Of a stretch of 64,000 nucleotides of DNA, positions 10,221 to 22,752 are shown piece after piece; the first letter of the stretch is position 1; the number at the start of each line of letters is the position of its first letter. Under the pieces are notes generated by a model. That model did not search any database. It saw only the letters and a program-made list of their open reading frames with translations, and had not been told where the DNA came from. The stretch lies in the NCBI RefSeq assembly GCF_009389715.1, contig NC_052395.1, positions 2,294,001 through 2,358,000 of the forward strand. Reading direction: 5' to 3'. The DNA is from Phoenix dactylifera (lineage: Eukaryota > Streptophyta > Magnoliopsida > Arecales > Arecaceae). A program made the translations under genes and the position numbers.

Positions 10221-13200
10221 GTGCCAGCTTGATATGACAATTTTTTCTTTCTTTTTTTTTCCTTCTTTTCTTTATGCTGGTGCTATGCTCAAAACAGTAT
10301 TTTTTTTTTTTTTTATGTTTTGCAATGATTAATCCATCTTTATTCCCTCTTTTACCAATAAATAATTAATATAATTATAAAATAAAAATATAATATATTA
10401 AAATAATTTTAGAGATCACGTAACAAACTATATTAATCCATAATATTTTTTTTATTAGTGTGATGATGTATGAGTCAGTATTATTTTTCTTTATTAGTAT
10501 GATTTTATTAGAGTAATTTTAAAAATCACATAATAACTTATATCGACGAATATTATTTTTTTATAACATAATTTTATATTAGTCTATATTATTTTTTTAT
10601 ATAGAGTCTACATACGAGTATATATAACCCTGAGATGTACTGAATTTGCTGGAACAAAAAAAAAATAAAATTATTTTTTTCTTTTTTTTGTTATTTTACT
10701 CTTTCTTTTGTAAATATTTAACATAATATGTGAATTATACATGGCCCTAACAATAGTGTTAAATGCTCTTAAAGCCACATATAATATTATCCCCATATAA
10801 CATTAAATATAAAATACAAATACTGAAATACTAAATGATATGTTAATTAAAATTAAAATTAATATGTTGTTGTATTCAATAAATGATTTCATAGTAATAG
10901 TACATGGAGTATTAATTTGCTTACACAAATATAATAATAAATTCATAAAAAATATACAATATGGCTATGTGGAGAAATTTAAGTGCTCCTATTATCGATA
11001 ATGCTGCTGTGAAGCGCATGGTGATAATAATCTTTAAAGGATTCGACACTATTTGATTAGAATGTATGGGTCTTATTCATGGTGGCAGCAAAACAACAGT
11101 TCGATGATTTCTCCAAGCCACTTCTTGTTGAATCACAATTCTTATAATTGCTAATGGGTACTTTATGGTTGCAATGGTTTTCCAATAGTACATAAGGGCC
11201 ATCCATTTGCAACCAACAAGTTTGGGGGCAATTAATGAGGATGGCCATAATAAGGTTGCACCATTTTCAGATGTGATTGAAAGGAAAGGAAGAAGACCCT
11301 ACTTGGTAAATGAGTCGAGTTACTCGAAACATTCGATCATTGTTGTGGTTCTTCACTTTCATTACATCAATTTGGATTATCTCGAGAAATAGGAATAAAG
11401 CTATTCCAAACATTTTTAATTCATGGTCTGATCAGAAAATATGTTGCTTCTAGCATAGGGATGGCTAAGAGCAAAAATATAGCTAGTAAAAGACCAAAAC
11501 ATGGCTTCAACGCAATGCAATATAACATATAAAAACAAAACAAGAACATGGAATCATAGAAGTCAAATAACTTGTCATGCATATAACCATTAAAAAGAAG
11601 CTTAAGGATATGTTAATCAAATGCCAATCAACATGGAGTACATAGGAACTTTCAAACTTATGCCAACAACTAGTAATTGATGCAACTTAGCGCGCGCATG
11701 GTCCTAAATGTCCATCTAATTTGAGCATTTTGTACCAAGGGTATTGTAGATCTGAGCACCAATATCAAAGAAATTAGAGATTTTTGCACGGGAAAGGAAA
11801 AATTCTAAATTTTAGGGGTTTTAGCTACCACCTCGAAGGGATTTTTAAAAAGAATCGAAGATATAGATTGCTAGAGAAGACTATCAGAATAAGGGGGCGA
11901 AAAGAACCATGGGAGCACCATGGGAAGAAGCCAACGTGGAGAAGTGGAGGGACCACAAAGAGGGGAAAGATGCCAGTGAGAGAGATTTGAAAGCGAAGAG
12001 GGTCCCGCGAAAGCAAGCTTTCTCCCAAGTTGCTTACATGTGTCCTATCAAATTTAAAACAAGCTTTTTCACAAATTACCAAAAGTAGATGTTGCTATTC
12101 ATATTGGAAGCAATCGTCACCCAAAAACAAATTGTCACCCCCCAAAGTGAAGAATGTTGCCTCTAAGCTTTTGGATGACTCATAAAGTTGAATAGAATAG
12201 TGGACAAATTTTAAATCAATTGAATTTCTATGCTAATTTTTTTTATGAAATGCTCTCATTTTAAATTGCTCAAACTGAGAATCTTGTTTCTCTTTGTCAG
12301 TATGGTTCTATCTTGGTTATATATGATAAAAATTCCAGCCAGCTACATCGTCTATAAGATATTCTTTTGGAAGTCAAATATGATTGAAGCATATTATGTT
12401 CTAGTTACTATTCAACTAACAAAATTTTAGTTTTACAACTTTAGAGTTTTTAGCTTAATCATCTTTTACTTGTCTCTTTATTGTATATGGTCTTCTATGA
12501 TGTACATTTTTTTAAAATTTGGGTGGCATTTTTTTGGGCCTCTCTTATCATTAAAAAAAAAAATTCTTCTCCATGAAAAATTAGGGTTTCGATACTATTT
12601 CCTTTTGACCATCTTGTGCTAGACTCTTCAACCATCTTTTAATGGGAACCATGAGTGTTCCCCTAGTCATTTCAACATCAACGTCAACACTAAATAGCCC
12701 TTGAAGCACTCAACCAAAAAACTAATCTCCTAGAAAGAGACAAAGGGCAAAATAACTATTGCATTCCACATCATGAGATCAAAACAACCATACGAGGATC
12801 CTCAAAAAAAAGCCTAAAAGTTTGTTTGATTGAGGTATATCAGATTATAAAACTATTTTATAATTTCTAAAAATTATTTATTTAAAAATAATCATATAAA
12901 AAATAAATTTTATTATGTTGGATTGATAGGAAAAATACTTTCAAAAATGGTATTTGATAAATTACTATATTTAGTTGGAGATAATATTACATGAGAATAT
13001 TGCCAATCTTTCAACAACATCTTTGAATAAGTAATTCAAGTAATATTATTTTTTGAGGCCAATTTATTGGTCATTTATGACCCACTTATATAAATGCTAT
13101 TAATATTGGTTATTTTAAATATTTATATATATATATATGAGTTAATAAATAATTTTAGTTAATTATATATATATTAAAAACTATTTTTTTATTATAAATA

Positions 13201-14157
13201 GATTTTAGCATATTTTGGTATATAAATAAATATATCAATTATTAATAAAAATCCTATATTGGATTTATTGATAATTAATAAATATTTTTTATTTTTTATT
13301 AATACTTAATATTTATCAATATCTATATTGATATATCTATAATATATTAATATAATATTACTAAAAATATATTAAATAATTAATATTAATTATATAATAT
13401 AATTGATATAATATAAATGAGAGTATTTTTGCTAAGAAATGATAATTTCATATTACCTTCACTCAATAATTTAGTGGGAGAAAACAAATACTACTATTAT
13501 TTTGATGGTACTTGTTTTACCTTCTTTCTTAAGCAACAAATGAGTTGCTATCAAAGGGAGCAACAGAAAGATAACACACTCTTGTTTGGACGCGATTCCG
13601 TTCCACCAAATTGCTCAGCAACAAAATTCTTGTCTTTTGAAAGAAGCATACCTTCTGAAGAAACTTTTTAGATCAAAGAGTATGTCTAAATCCATTCTGA
13701 GAAACAAGATATCGGTAAGCTTTCTAGGGGAATTTAGTGATCATATTCCAACACCAATTTATGACACTTGGAAGTCACAAACATAGCTCCGCATCGGATG
13801 ATATAGCTCATGTCTTGACTTCCAAATCATGCCAATCAACAAATTCATATGCATATTTACGAAGAAAAGAAGAAAAAAAACAATGGCCGCCCGAATGTTT
13901 TGTTCCAAAGGTCTACTCGTTCATCAAATTAAAATGGCTTCAAAAGGAATTGATAGGGAAATTTTAGATAAAAGATCATCATCGCTTGGGAAGGATGAAG
14001 AAAACCATGAAACCATCTAGGTTTGGTGTCACCAAACGATCTTTATTCATCTCCTTACTCATCATTACATCATAATAAGAAAAACTTAAGAACAGAAACA
14101 AAAACTAAATAGCAGAATGGACATGTATAGACTAGGAATTACTAAATTTCAGCAAGG
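10221..14157. other. Intergenic, very A/T-rich, no gene seen
   Basis: Long A/T-rich stretches (10340-10960 and especially 12820-13430, with TATATATA runs near 13126). No protein domain or complete transposon recognised. Confidence 0.55.
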
Positions 14158-17098
14158 CTAGAACCAGAAAGCCTGGTCATCCACAGGTAAAATGTAATTA
14201 CATGAGTTCTCTTCAAGCTTCAGGAAGCTGCATCCTTTAATTTCCTCATCCTCATCGGCATGAGAGAGACCAGCCTGATCGAAAACATTCGAAGTGTCTG
14301 CTGGCTCCAGTAGTGGAGAGAGTAATCCATCGGTGCAGCGAGGGCTATCAGAGTCTGATACAGTGCTGTTTGCAGAGCTGAGATCCTCTGGTTTACACAG
14401 CAGAACATGCACATCGGGCTTTTTCTCCTCAGAAACTGAAACAAAGTCTAGTTTTTGCAGCAGGGGAGGAGGAACTTTGATTTCATATGTTTGTAAGTCG
14501 CCCTTCTCCCTTTGAAGGAGTTTTTCTGTGAGAAAGAGAACCTGTTCAGGAGAAAATTCTTAGTAATCAGGAAGATAAAATTTATCTTCTGAATATGTTT
14601 TGCCAGCAAAGGAAATATAGAGACAAGGATTAGGGCTGTTCTTTTCGCTGACAATAATTAAGTAAACTCTAAAATGACATGTCACAAGAATACTTTGGCT
14701 TTTTTTTTCCCTTACAAGTTCTATTCTAGAGAAACAAAAACAACTAATAGTTAGTTAAACATAAGATGAAGGATTAATTCTCACAAAACATCATTGTAAC
14801 CAGCATGAAACTTATAGCAAACTGTCCAAGATAAATGACCAAGAAGTAGTTCAACAAACGAATAACGAGAAAATGAACATGATCATGTGAACCATTGCAT
14901 AGCATCTGATGCAAAAAAATTCTTTAAAACTAGATTTGAAGTATGAATTGTCATTTTGTACAGCTTGAAAATAGTCATGCCGACTCTAAAAAGCAAATTT
15001 ATATGAAGAAATATAAGAGGTTTAGCTTTGTATGAGGTTCTTAAGGCGGCGAGAGGAACTAGACACCCAAAGTCCTCCAAGTGAGAGATACCATGCACCC
15101 AAAATCTAAAAGTATTTTCTAAAGGGTTGGAGGTTTCAGCTTAATAATGGAGAGAAGCAATATAAGGTATTTGCTTTGCAAGAAATGGGTCACCTCTTCT
15201 TTCAGCTTCTCCTTCTCCTTAAGTAGGTTCTCATGATCTGCTTTGAGAACATCATAGCTGGATTTGAGTGCTTCATAATCCTTCTCCATCTGCTTTGTCT
15301 TCCATCGGGCTCGGCGGTTCTGAAACCATATGGCTACCTGTCTAGGCTGAAGGCCAAGATCCTTTGCGAGCTGAATCTTCCTCTCCGGTTCGAGCTTGTT
15401 CTCGAGAGTAAAATTCTTCTCCAGGAACTGCACCTGGTCAGCAGTTAGCCGCCTCTTCTTCTCTGTCTGGTGAAAAAATTCCTCCAGGTTTTCTTCACCA
15501 GTTTCTTCCAACTCAAGAGCCCGGCAAAATGATCTTTCAGTTGTGATCCCATGAGCATTGTCAATATCCATCATGGATTTCAAGCCTGGGGGGGAAAAAA
15601 GTATATTTACTCAGACTTCAATATATGTCTTCTAACTATCAGCCATGGATAGCTTAATCTACCAGCTTGAATAATGGAGGAAATATAACACTTGGATCGA
15701 ATTTCTGTGTTCACAAAAATCTATTGCGCAGTCACTGTAAAATTTGATGAAAAAAGAATCAGTATAATCAGTAACTGCATACACCCTTTTGAACGGAGAA
15801 ATTATGAAAGCGCCATATCAGATCGCCATAGATATGTATTCGATTATCTGCTCCATAAATACACAATTATTAATAGAAAATGTCATCCAAATATTTGAAT
15901 CCAAGATAAGACGATCACAAAAGCTGCCTGATATTTGGTGAAAAGAAGAAATGCCAAAAAAGAAGAAGTAGAATTAATCCGGGTATCGATCAATTGCAGT
16001 TTTTCGATACTAAACCGAAGTGTTGATCATACATAAAGAAAGTCTCGATCAGAGTAGTTTGTAGCTTATGCTCATGTCAAAAAATCCATCAGCTTAAGTA
16101 TAAACTATATGAATTCTCAACAAGATTAACTGGTCTCGACATCAAAGCTGAAAATAGCAGCAGCTCTCGGATTACAAAATCACATGAGAATTCGAATCTC
16201 TCGTAAGAGAGATGATTCTAAGGTTGGTTCTTGGGGGGAAAAAAGTCAGGAGCTCAAAACTTCAGAGGGATGAGTAAAGGAAAATTCTTCCTAGGCAAAA
16301 CTACCAAAGAAATACGAAAAAACAAACCATAAAGTGAACTCTAGAACTCAATAGATTTATCAGTTCAAACTTCAATTTGAAGATCAGTGGCACCAAAAGA
16401 AACCCTCTTGCAAATTGTCAAAAAAAACAAAAAAAACACAAATCCAGCTCCAATTCAACCATCTAAAAAGCTTGGTAGCCCAATAAAATTAGAATTATAT
16501 CAAACAAAATATTAAAAGAATAAGCTGAAGCAAACTATAAAGTGAACTCTAGAACTCAATAGATTTATCAGTTCGAACTCCAATTCAAAGATCAGTGGCA
16601 CGAAAAGAAACCCTCTTGCAAATTGTCAAAACACACACACACACACACACACAAAAAAATCCAGCTCCAATTCAACCATCTAAAAAGCTTGGTAGCCTAA
16701 TAAAATTAGAATTAGATCAAACAAAATAATAAGCTGAAGCAAACTATAAAGTGAACTCTAGAACTCAATAGATTTATCAGTTCAAGCTCCAATTCGAAGA
16801 TCAGTGCAACAAAAGAAACCCTCTTGCAAATTGTCAAAACACACACACACACACAAATCCAGCTCCAATTCAACCATCTAAAAAGCTTGGTAGCCCAATA
16901 ATATTAGAATTAGATCAAACAAAATAATAAAAGAATAAGCTGAAGCAGAACATTAGAGTACCATCACTCGAACTAAATTCCAAAATTCAAACCAAGCCCG
17001 AGATGGTTACCAAGGAATCCGGCATGAGAAGAGCCAGAAACGAGCAGGGTCTCGATAGCGTTGCAGGGAACCCCTTCGTTCTGGAGCAAAACCGCCAT
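14158..17098 (-). CDS. HD-Zip class I homeodomain-leucine zipper transcription factor (HAT5/ATHB-1-like)
   Basis: Three exons on the minus strand: 17098-17011, 15585-15194 and 14541-14158. Together they are 864 bp, 287 residues plus stop, and all junctions are GT-AG and in frame. The homeodomain spans about residues 71-127 and contains the recognition helix [10 protein letters not shown] (116-125). A leucine zipper follows directly, with heptad positions M129, L136, L143, L150, L157 and L164. The heptad runs across the exon 2/3 junction, which supports that splice. The C-terminus is acidic and serine-rich and ends AFWF, as in related activators. HD-Zip I proteins bind CAAT(A/T)ATTG as dimers in the nucleus and control growth and stress responses. 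The ATG at 17098 gives a short N-terminus (MAVLLQNEG) joining cleanly to exon 2. Assignment to the ATHB-1/HAT5 branch is inferred from the homeodomain and the uORF. Confidence 0.93.
16325..16950. repeat. Three-copy tandem repeat (about 208 bp) in HD-Zip intron 1
   Basis: The motif GTGAACTCTAGAACTCAATA starts at 16334, 16542 and 16751, giving periods of 208 and 209 bp. Copies are nearly identical except for a variable A/C-rich segment: copy 1 has an A-rich tract, copies 2 and 3 have (CA)n runs near 16629-16652 and 16840-16855. The high similarity points to recent duplication. The repeat lies wholly inside the 1,425-bp first intron. Confidence 0.92.
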
Positions 17099-17283
17099 AC
17101 TGGGGCCCCCACACCTCATTCGCGCCATATTCTTCCCCTCTCTCCCTCACTCTGTCTCTTTTCACTGGCTCAGATGAAGGAAGGAGGAATTTTTCCGATT
17201 CCTCTCAAAACTTTACCTTAAATCAACTCCTTCCCCTGTTCTTCTTTCTCTCTTTCGTCCTCTCCTACTCTCCCTCTCAATCT

Positions 17284-17487
17284 TTATCCTTCAAAACAGA
17301 GAAAAATCAAAAAAATGAGGGATTTTTCCGGAACTACTTGGTGAGCTAGCTTAAGATAAGAAGGCCACGATTTCTCCCTACTGAGAGGTCTTTTACTTCC
17401 CGCTACTTCAAACTCTTCTTCTATAGCTTGTGACGGAAGAAGCTGGTGATCATGATCACAGAGGCGTGGGGGCAGGCAATAGAGCAA
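17284..17487 (-). CDS. Upstream ORF in the HD-Zip leader (possible conserved-peptide uORF)
   Basis: A 67-codon ORF on the minus strand lies wholly between the candidate TATA box (17749-17757) and the HD-Zip start (17098), ending 186 bp before that ATG. Its C-terminal half (SWPSYLKLAHQVVPEKSLIF) is rich in hydrophobic residues and looks protein-like. The ATHB1 gene of Arabidopsis is known to carry a conserved-peptide uORF (CPuORF33) that represses translation of the main ORF. I believe this is its counterpart, but I cannot align the peptides here. Confidence 0.6.
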   Translation of the reverse strand: MLYCLPPRLCDHDHQLLPSQAIEEEFEVAGSKRPLSREKSWPSYLKLAHQVVPEKSLIFLIFLCFEG

Positions 17488-17748
17488 GGGCTACTCAGAG
17501 ACATCTCTTTTTCTCTTTCGGTGGCTCAGGAGAAGAGAAGTTAATAGAGTGAGAACAGGGGTTGGAGGGTGGGTAGAAAGAAGTCCGTCACTACCGACGG
17601 CTAAAGTTGGGTTGGAGGTCGAGCAGAGGAGAAGACAGAGACCAGTGGTGGGGGAAGGGGCATGGAAAAGGATTTGGATTTCTTTTGTTTTGCTCAGGTT
17701 TCTCTCTGTTATTTCCTCTGTAGTTCGTGAGAACTTCGAGGGAAGGGG

Positions 17749-17757
17749 CTTATAAAG
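17749..17757 (-). promoter_or_regulatory. Candidate TATA box of the HD-Zip gene
   Basis: The minus strand reads CTTTATAAG, 650 bp before the main ATG, followed by a pyrimidine/purine-rich leader. It would place the whole uORF inside the transcript. No direct evidence of the transcription start. Confidence 0.45.
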
Positions 17758-18296
17758 ATCGGAGTGGCCCAGTGATGCTGCTGTTCTTTTCTCGGCCGAA
17801 GGATGGGTGGAGATAAAGCCAACTGAAATTTCCCCGGGCGTTCTCAGAAAGTGATGAGAAACGTCCCTGTTTACATTGGCATTTCACCATGTACCTTCTT
17901 CACAATTCTACCGTTAAATCAAAAACTTGCCTCCATCTTTTCTTTTATTTTCTTTTTTGCTGTTATATGTTCAGTCACTGTAACACTCAAGTCGATGGCT
18001 ATTAATTTTATTCGGTGAAGCAACTTTCCATCTTTATGTTTAGATGGTGACAACTATTCTTTCTTTTTCCATATTTTGGATTGAAAAATATCATAAAAGC
18101 TATGCATTAGATTTTGTTTTCCAACATCGATGGCACAATCACAAAATTCAGCCACAAGCTTCTTATCACTATATAGAAAGCTTGCTCGAAAGAAGAAAAA
18201 GATAAAATACAGTGAGAACTACGATAAATTACTACTCTCCCATTTACCATGCTCTGCCAATCCACCAAGTCCGTCCTTCATGTGTAATCATTTGTA
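17758..18296. other. Region upstream of the HD-Zip gene, no gene seen
   Basis: Likely promoter side of the HD-Zip gene (minus strand) grading into A/T-rich intergenic DNA. No motif stands out beyond the TATA candidate. Confidence 0.5.
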
Positions 18297-18733
18297 TGAA
18301 GATCCAGACGGACGTGTGTTTAGTCTCATATCGATTATTCGCTGGATATATTTTGGGTATTTATATAGGATCAAAGAACTCAAATAATACCTTCCGACTA
18401 GCTATTTTGGGTGAGGTTCTGGGTTGTGACAAATGGTATCAGAGCGAACCCGACCCATAATCTATGTGGACTAGGGGACACTGCAGCATGAATCCATTGG
18501 GGCTGACCACGAATCAATCGTGGTGTTTGTAATTAGATTTGAATAGATTTAAACTCTTAGCCTGACGATGACGTTAGGGCTTGAACGGAAAGAGTATGTG
18601 AGGTTCCGTGTGGGCGTGTGTTTAGTTCCACATCGGTTATTCGTTGGGTAGATCTTGAGTATTTATACAGGATCAAGGAACCCAAATAATACCTTTCCGC
18701 TAGCCATTTTGGGTGAGATTCTAAGTTGTGACA
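18297..18733 (+). mobile_element. TRIM (terminal-repeat retrotransposon in miniature)
   Basis: Two direct repeats of 135 bp, 18297-18431 and 18599-18733, share the core GTGTGTTTAGT(C/T)(C/T)CA and the end TTGTGACA. A PBS (TGGTATCAGAGC, 18434-18445) follows the left repeat after 2 nt. The internal part is only 167 bp and codes for nothing. This LTR-PBS-LTR layout without genes defines TRIMs, which move with enzymes from other elements. The two LTRs differ at many sites, so the copy is old. I found no target duplication, so the outer ends may be off by a few bases. Confidence 0.88.
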
Positions 18734-18828
18734 ATTCTTCTAGCTAGGTAACAGATTTATGTTTAGCATGAATGATTGAATGAGTTTATCTTCGCTCTTT
18801 AATCTTTCCAACACTTGATAGGTTGATG

Positions 18829-19222
18829 GTTGTCTAACTAGGCCTATCAAGTATCATACCTCTCCTGTAACTAGCTCTTTGAGTTAGATTGAATAATATA
18901 AAAGCTTTCGGTCTTTTTCTTTCTAATTCTTTTTAGATTTTATCCAAGGGGCACGATATGTACAAGAAAACCTAGATGCCAAGTTATGGTACAAATAAAT
19001 GAAAAAACGAATTTTATTCCATGGCTTCCCCTCTCCCCCCACAAACAAAAAAAAAAAAAAAAAAAAAAGGCGTGTTCAAATTTTTAAAATGATTTCTAAG
19101 AGTTTCGCTCAAATAATTTAAAGCAATAATGCTTCTTATTTACCGTGGTTATCTAACTAGGCATATCAAGTACCATACCGCTTTTTTAACTAGCTCTTTG
19201 GGTTAGACTGAATAATATAAAA
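18829..19222. repeat. Pair of direct repeats about 318 bp apart
   Basis: 18829-18906 and 19146-19222 share TCTAACTAGGC(C/A)TATCAAGTA, then AACTAGCTCTTTG(A/G)GTTAGA and GAATAATATAAAA. They may be two arms of a decayed element or a local duplication. The intervening 19041-19069 is a poly-A tract. Confidence 0.7.
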
Positions 19223-19892
19223 AAAATTCAGTCTTATTTGGCTCAAAGCTTTTTTTTGGAATCAAGTAATTTAAATTAATAATGCTTTCATTCTCATTCT
19301 CATAATAACAATGGTGGCGATGACGGTCATATGTGCATTGCACTAATGTTTTATACTTGCATGAGGGAAAAAAGAAGTTTTTGGTCATCAATCTTTTACC
19401 AGAAAGAAGTTTTAAGAGATTAATGGTACAAATTCTATAGGCTAAAAAAAAATAAAATTGTCAGCTTATGTACAGTCCAACCATAACAAAAAGGTTAAGA
19501 CCTAGGGGTGCAAAATCAGAAGGGACCATCCTACTGCATGGGCATGGTCCTGCATCGCCTTCACCATTAATTATCCTGCTCGTTTCCAATCCTATGAAGT
19601 GACTTAAAGCTCCGTTACCTCGAGAGGGTAGAACCTTAGGCTCACGACGACAACTTCAACATGGGATGAGCCTACGGTGGGATGCATCAACATCCTTTTA
19701 AAGACAGTTTGTACAACTCTTACGTTGATTGATCACATGGGCAGTTGGTAATAGAAGGTATCCTGTCATCCCTCTAGATTTACCTTACAATTTGTATGCA
19801 TTCTTCTTGTCCTGTTTGCACCACTCAAGTCCTCCACTTGATCCGATGCATGATAGTTCAAAGATAACTAGATTTTGCATCCTTCTCTGTTA

Positions 19893-20363
19893 GGGCCCGT
19901 TTGGTTTGCGGAAAAAGAAAGGATAAAAATATGGTCAACAAAAAAGTAATGAGATGCCTCTTGTTTGGTTGGAGTTTTCAAAAAAGAGAGATAGAAAAGT
20001 TATATTCCCATGGAAATATGATTTCCATATTTCATGAAAAAATATTTTCAATGAGAAACATGGGTAACTTTTCCATGAGGTGGGAATTACTCCATCTTTA
20101 TTTTTTTTTTTGCCCAAAAAGGCCCTTCAGTATTAAAGAGGCATTAAAAACCTAATTTTTATTAAGGGTATAATAGGAATTACACATAACTTTTCTAGGA
20201 AAGTGGATGGTCAACCAAATATAAGCACTCTGTAAATTTGTCACTTTTCCATGTTTAACCAAACATGCCAAAAGTATATTTCCAAACATTCTCTTTATAG
20301 AAATCTTCTTTCAAGAATCATATTCATAGGAAAAAAAATGTTTTCCGCAAACCAAATGAGCCC
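19893..20363. mobile_element. Tourist-like (PIF/Harbinger) MITE
   Basis: Terminal inverted repeats GGGCCCGTTTGGTTTGCGG and GGGCTCATTTGGTTTGCGG (right end, reverse complement) bound a 471-bp element with no coding sequence. It is flanked by TTA on both sides (19890-19892, 20364-20366), the usual 3-bp target duplication of this superfamily. Confidence 0.88.
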
Positions 20364-20553
20364 TTAGAGGTAGGGAGCAGGACCAAGGGCTAAGCTTTTA
20401 TGCCTACAAGTGAAATCAGACAAAACAAAACGCTAGGATTGTGTTTACTTATGGAAAAACTTCGGAGATAGGAAAAAAATTATCCCGGGTACCATAGAAG
20501 GGATGGATTTATTCTAGGAATTAGTGTTTTTTGGTGTTCGGTTGGAGGAATAA

Positions 20554-20912
20554 GCAGGAGGAACTCACCTTTTTGTGTACTGGATGGAAAGTTTGAGAGC
20601 GGCTGAGGGCTGGCAGATTTTCGATACTTTTGTCATTAGTGCTGAGCTTAAAGTCCCATGGGAGGGCATCATCTATGCGAGGTTTGTTCTGAATGCAGAC
20701 CAACTTTTTCTCGAGGGGGACTCGAATACGGTGACCGAGTGGATTTGGGGTCAGCGTAGCACTGCTGGTGGGATAATATTGTTTCATAATATATGCAGAC
20801 TCTTGAGAGAGTGACTCCTTCTAGGCTCCTCATATCTATTGGGAGGTGAACAATGTTACTAACGGATTGCCTCCTATGTGGCTCATCATTTCGAAGGTTT
20901 TTTCTAGAAGAA
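20554..20912 (+). pseudogene. RNase H-like (RVT_3) fragment from a LINE-type element
   Basis: Translation gives AELKVPWEGIIYAR, then LFLEGDSNTVTEWI and, after an in-frame stop and a shift, APHIYWEVNNVTNG. These match the plant reverse-transcriptase-like RNase H domain: the AEL motif, the LEGDS motif, and the SH(I/V)YRExNxxAD motif near its end. The domain sits at the 3' end of many plant LINEs and in decayed copies. Stops and a frame change show it is non-functional. Confidence 0.7.
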
Positions 20913-20947
20913 CCATATTTTTGATTTTGTTGGCTGCATCCACACCG

Positions 20948-20969
20948 GTCGTGTGTGTGTGTGTGTGTG
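20948..20969. repeat. (GT)n microsatellite
   Basis: GT dinucleotide run just after the RNase H-like fragment, followed by a poly-A tract at 20989-21000 that could be the element's tail. Confidence 0.8.
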
Positions 20970-21797
20970 AGAGGCGTTGTTGTACTGGAAAAAAAAAAAA
21001 GGTTTGAGCGAAAATATAATGATTGGTTTATAATACAGGAGGGAATAATTCTATTCCACCCCACTTCATGGAATGGATATCCCTTAAAAATTAGAAGGAT
21101 TTCCCCTCATATGGCAAGATAAAGAGAGGGAATAGAGGTTATCCTCCACTTATTCCCCGAATGCCTTAAAATTTTCAACCATGCCCAGGCATTCCAACGA
21201 GTGACACTTTAAGAACATCTGCCCGCATCTATGCCATGCAACCTCGTCCTTTGTCCCATCTTTTATCAAGAATCCGAACAATACAAAACTTCAAGTTTGT
21301 TCCAATCCACTCACTAAACTAGAGAATCTTTCGCCATATTTAAGATTATCTTGATCTAAAAGCAGAGCTTTGGTGGTCCAATAGTTACCATACTTTTTTT
21401 CATGTTCTGATAATCTTTGCTTCTTTTTTTTTGGGTAGTAATCTTTGCTTTTTTGACCCTCATCATTCTTCTTAAGAAAACACAAACTGACATAAATTTA
21501 TCCAATTTTCAGTTGTTCTGCCAGAGTTTTCGTTTATGCCATTAGATGAATCATCACCATAGCATAGCATCATGCACCAGATCAATCACTATCTTAAACC
21601 AGGTTTATTGACATACTGCTTATTGAAAATCTAATAAATACCCACAACGACATGGTATATAGTTCTAGTGGACCAAAATTGGCCTAGTGTGGGCCTACCT
21701 CATGAATTGAGCCATGAGTCCAGAATAAATTCCATGAGCGGACAACAATTCTCTATGAAGTTTCACCGCATAAGATAGATGATAATTGGATAGGGTC

Positions 21798-21975
21798 TGG
21801 GTTGTATCTTTTGCACCAAAGAATGATTAATCTTCTTACACAACATCAACCATTGGATCGCATCTTGCGCAGCTCTCAAAGCACTCGAATCCTTTTCTTC
21901 CCTCCATCTGCATAGATCTCGAAGCTACTATTACGCAATCCAACGGTTGATATTGCAAAAGAAAGTGAATCATTG
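21798..21975. mobile_element. Decayed MITE, relative of the 23051 element
   Basis: The left end GGGTTGTATCTTTTGCACCA resembles the TIR of the element at 23051, and internal words (GCATCTTGC(G/A)(C/T)AG, ACGCAATCCAA) also match. The right end is too diverged to place exactly. Confidence 0.5.
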
Positions 21976-22507
21976 TAGAGTCAAGTTAGGCTTGACAATA
22001 TTTGGATAATATTTGCATCCCGAAACCCATATTATGTCGCACATTGATATGTACTGTAGGCATTTTTATCATTTCAATAATAAAATTGATAATTACATCA
22101 CATATCGAAGTAAGAAATATATATTCCCTACAGAGAAAAATACAAAGAAAAAATTTATACCAGCAATGGGATAAGTTGAATAGCCACGAAATATGACTTA
22201 CATCCATCTCCAGACCATATTGCTCAATGCAAGTCAAAATCCGAGTCAACTTTTTAGATACACAACATTCTTACCACCCCGGAGGCCTACTAAGCCAGAC
22301 ACGGCAAAGAGGTAGCCGAATTTCTACTATTCCGACAGCAAAGCTTTGAAGAAGATTATGCTCGTCAGCGGGGCAAGAAGTATACAAAGGGAAAAATATT
22401 AGACATGGGCATGGTAATATTTTGAAGAGCCTCCGGGAATGGGATGAGGGGAAGAATGTAAGATGGTGCTGCAGAGGACGGGAACACGGAATGCCAGTCC
22501 AATCAAG

Positions 22508-22752
22508 GGCTCGTTTGGTTCGCGGAAAAAGAAGGAGGAAAAGTGTGGTTAACGGAAAAGTAATAAGATGCCTCTTGTTTGGTTGGAGTTTTCAAAAGAA
22601 AGAGATGAAAAAATTATATTCCTATGGAAATATGATTTCCACATTTCACAGAAAAGTCTTTTTCATGAAAAACATAGGTAAGTTACTTTTTTATGAGGCG
22701 AAAATCACTCTATCTTTATTTTTTCTCAAAAGAGTCCTTCAGCATTAAAGAG
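22508..22752. mobile_element. 3'-truncated Tourist-like MITE, second copy
   Basis: Matches the left half of the element at 19893: GGGCTCGTTTGGTTCGCGG start, GATGCCTCTTGTTTGGTTGG, and CAGCATTAAAGAGG at the break. The right half and the terminal repeat are missing. Confidence 0.85.
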
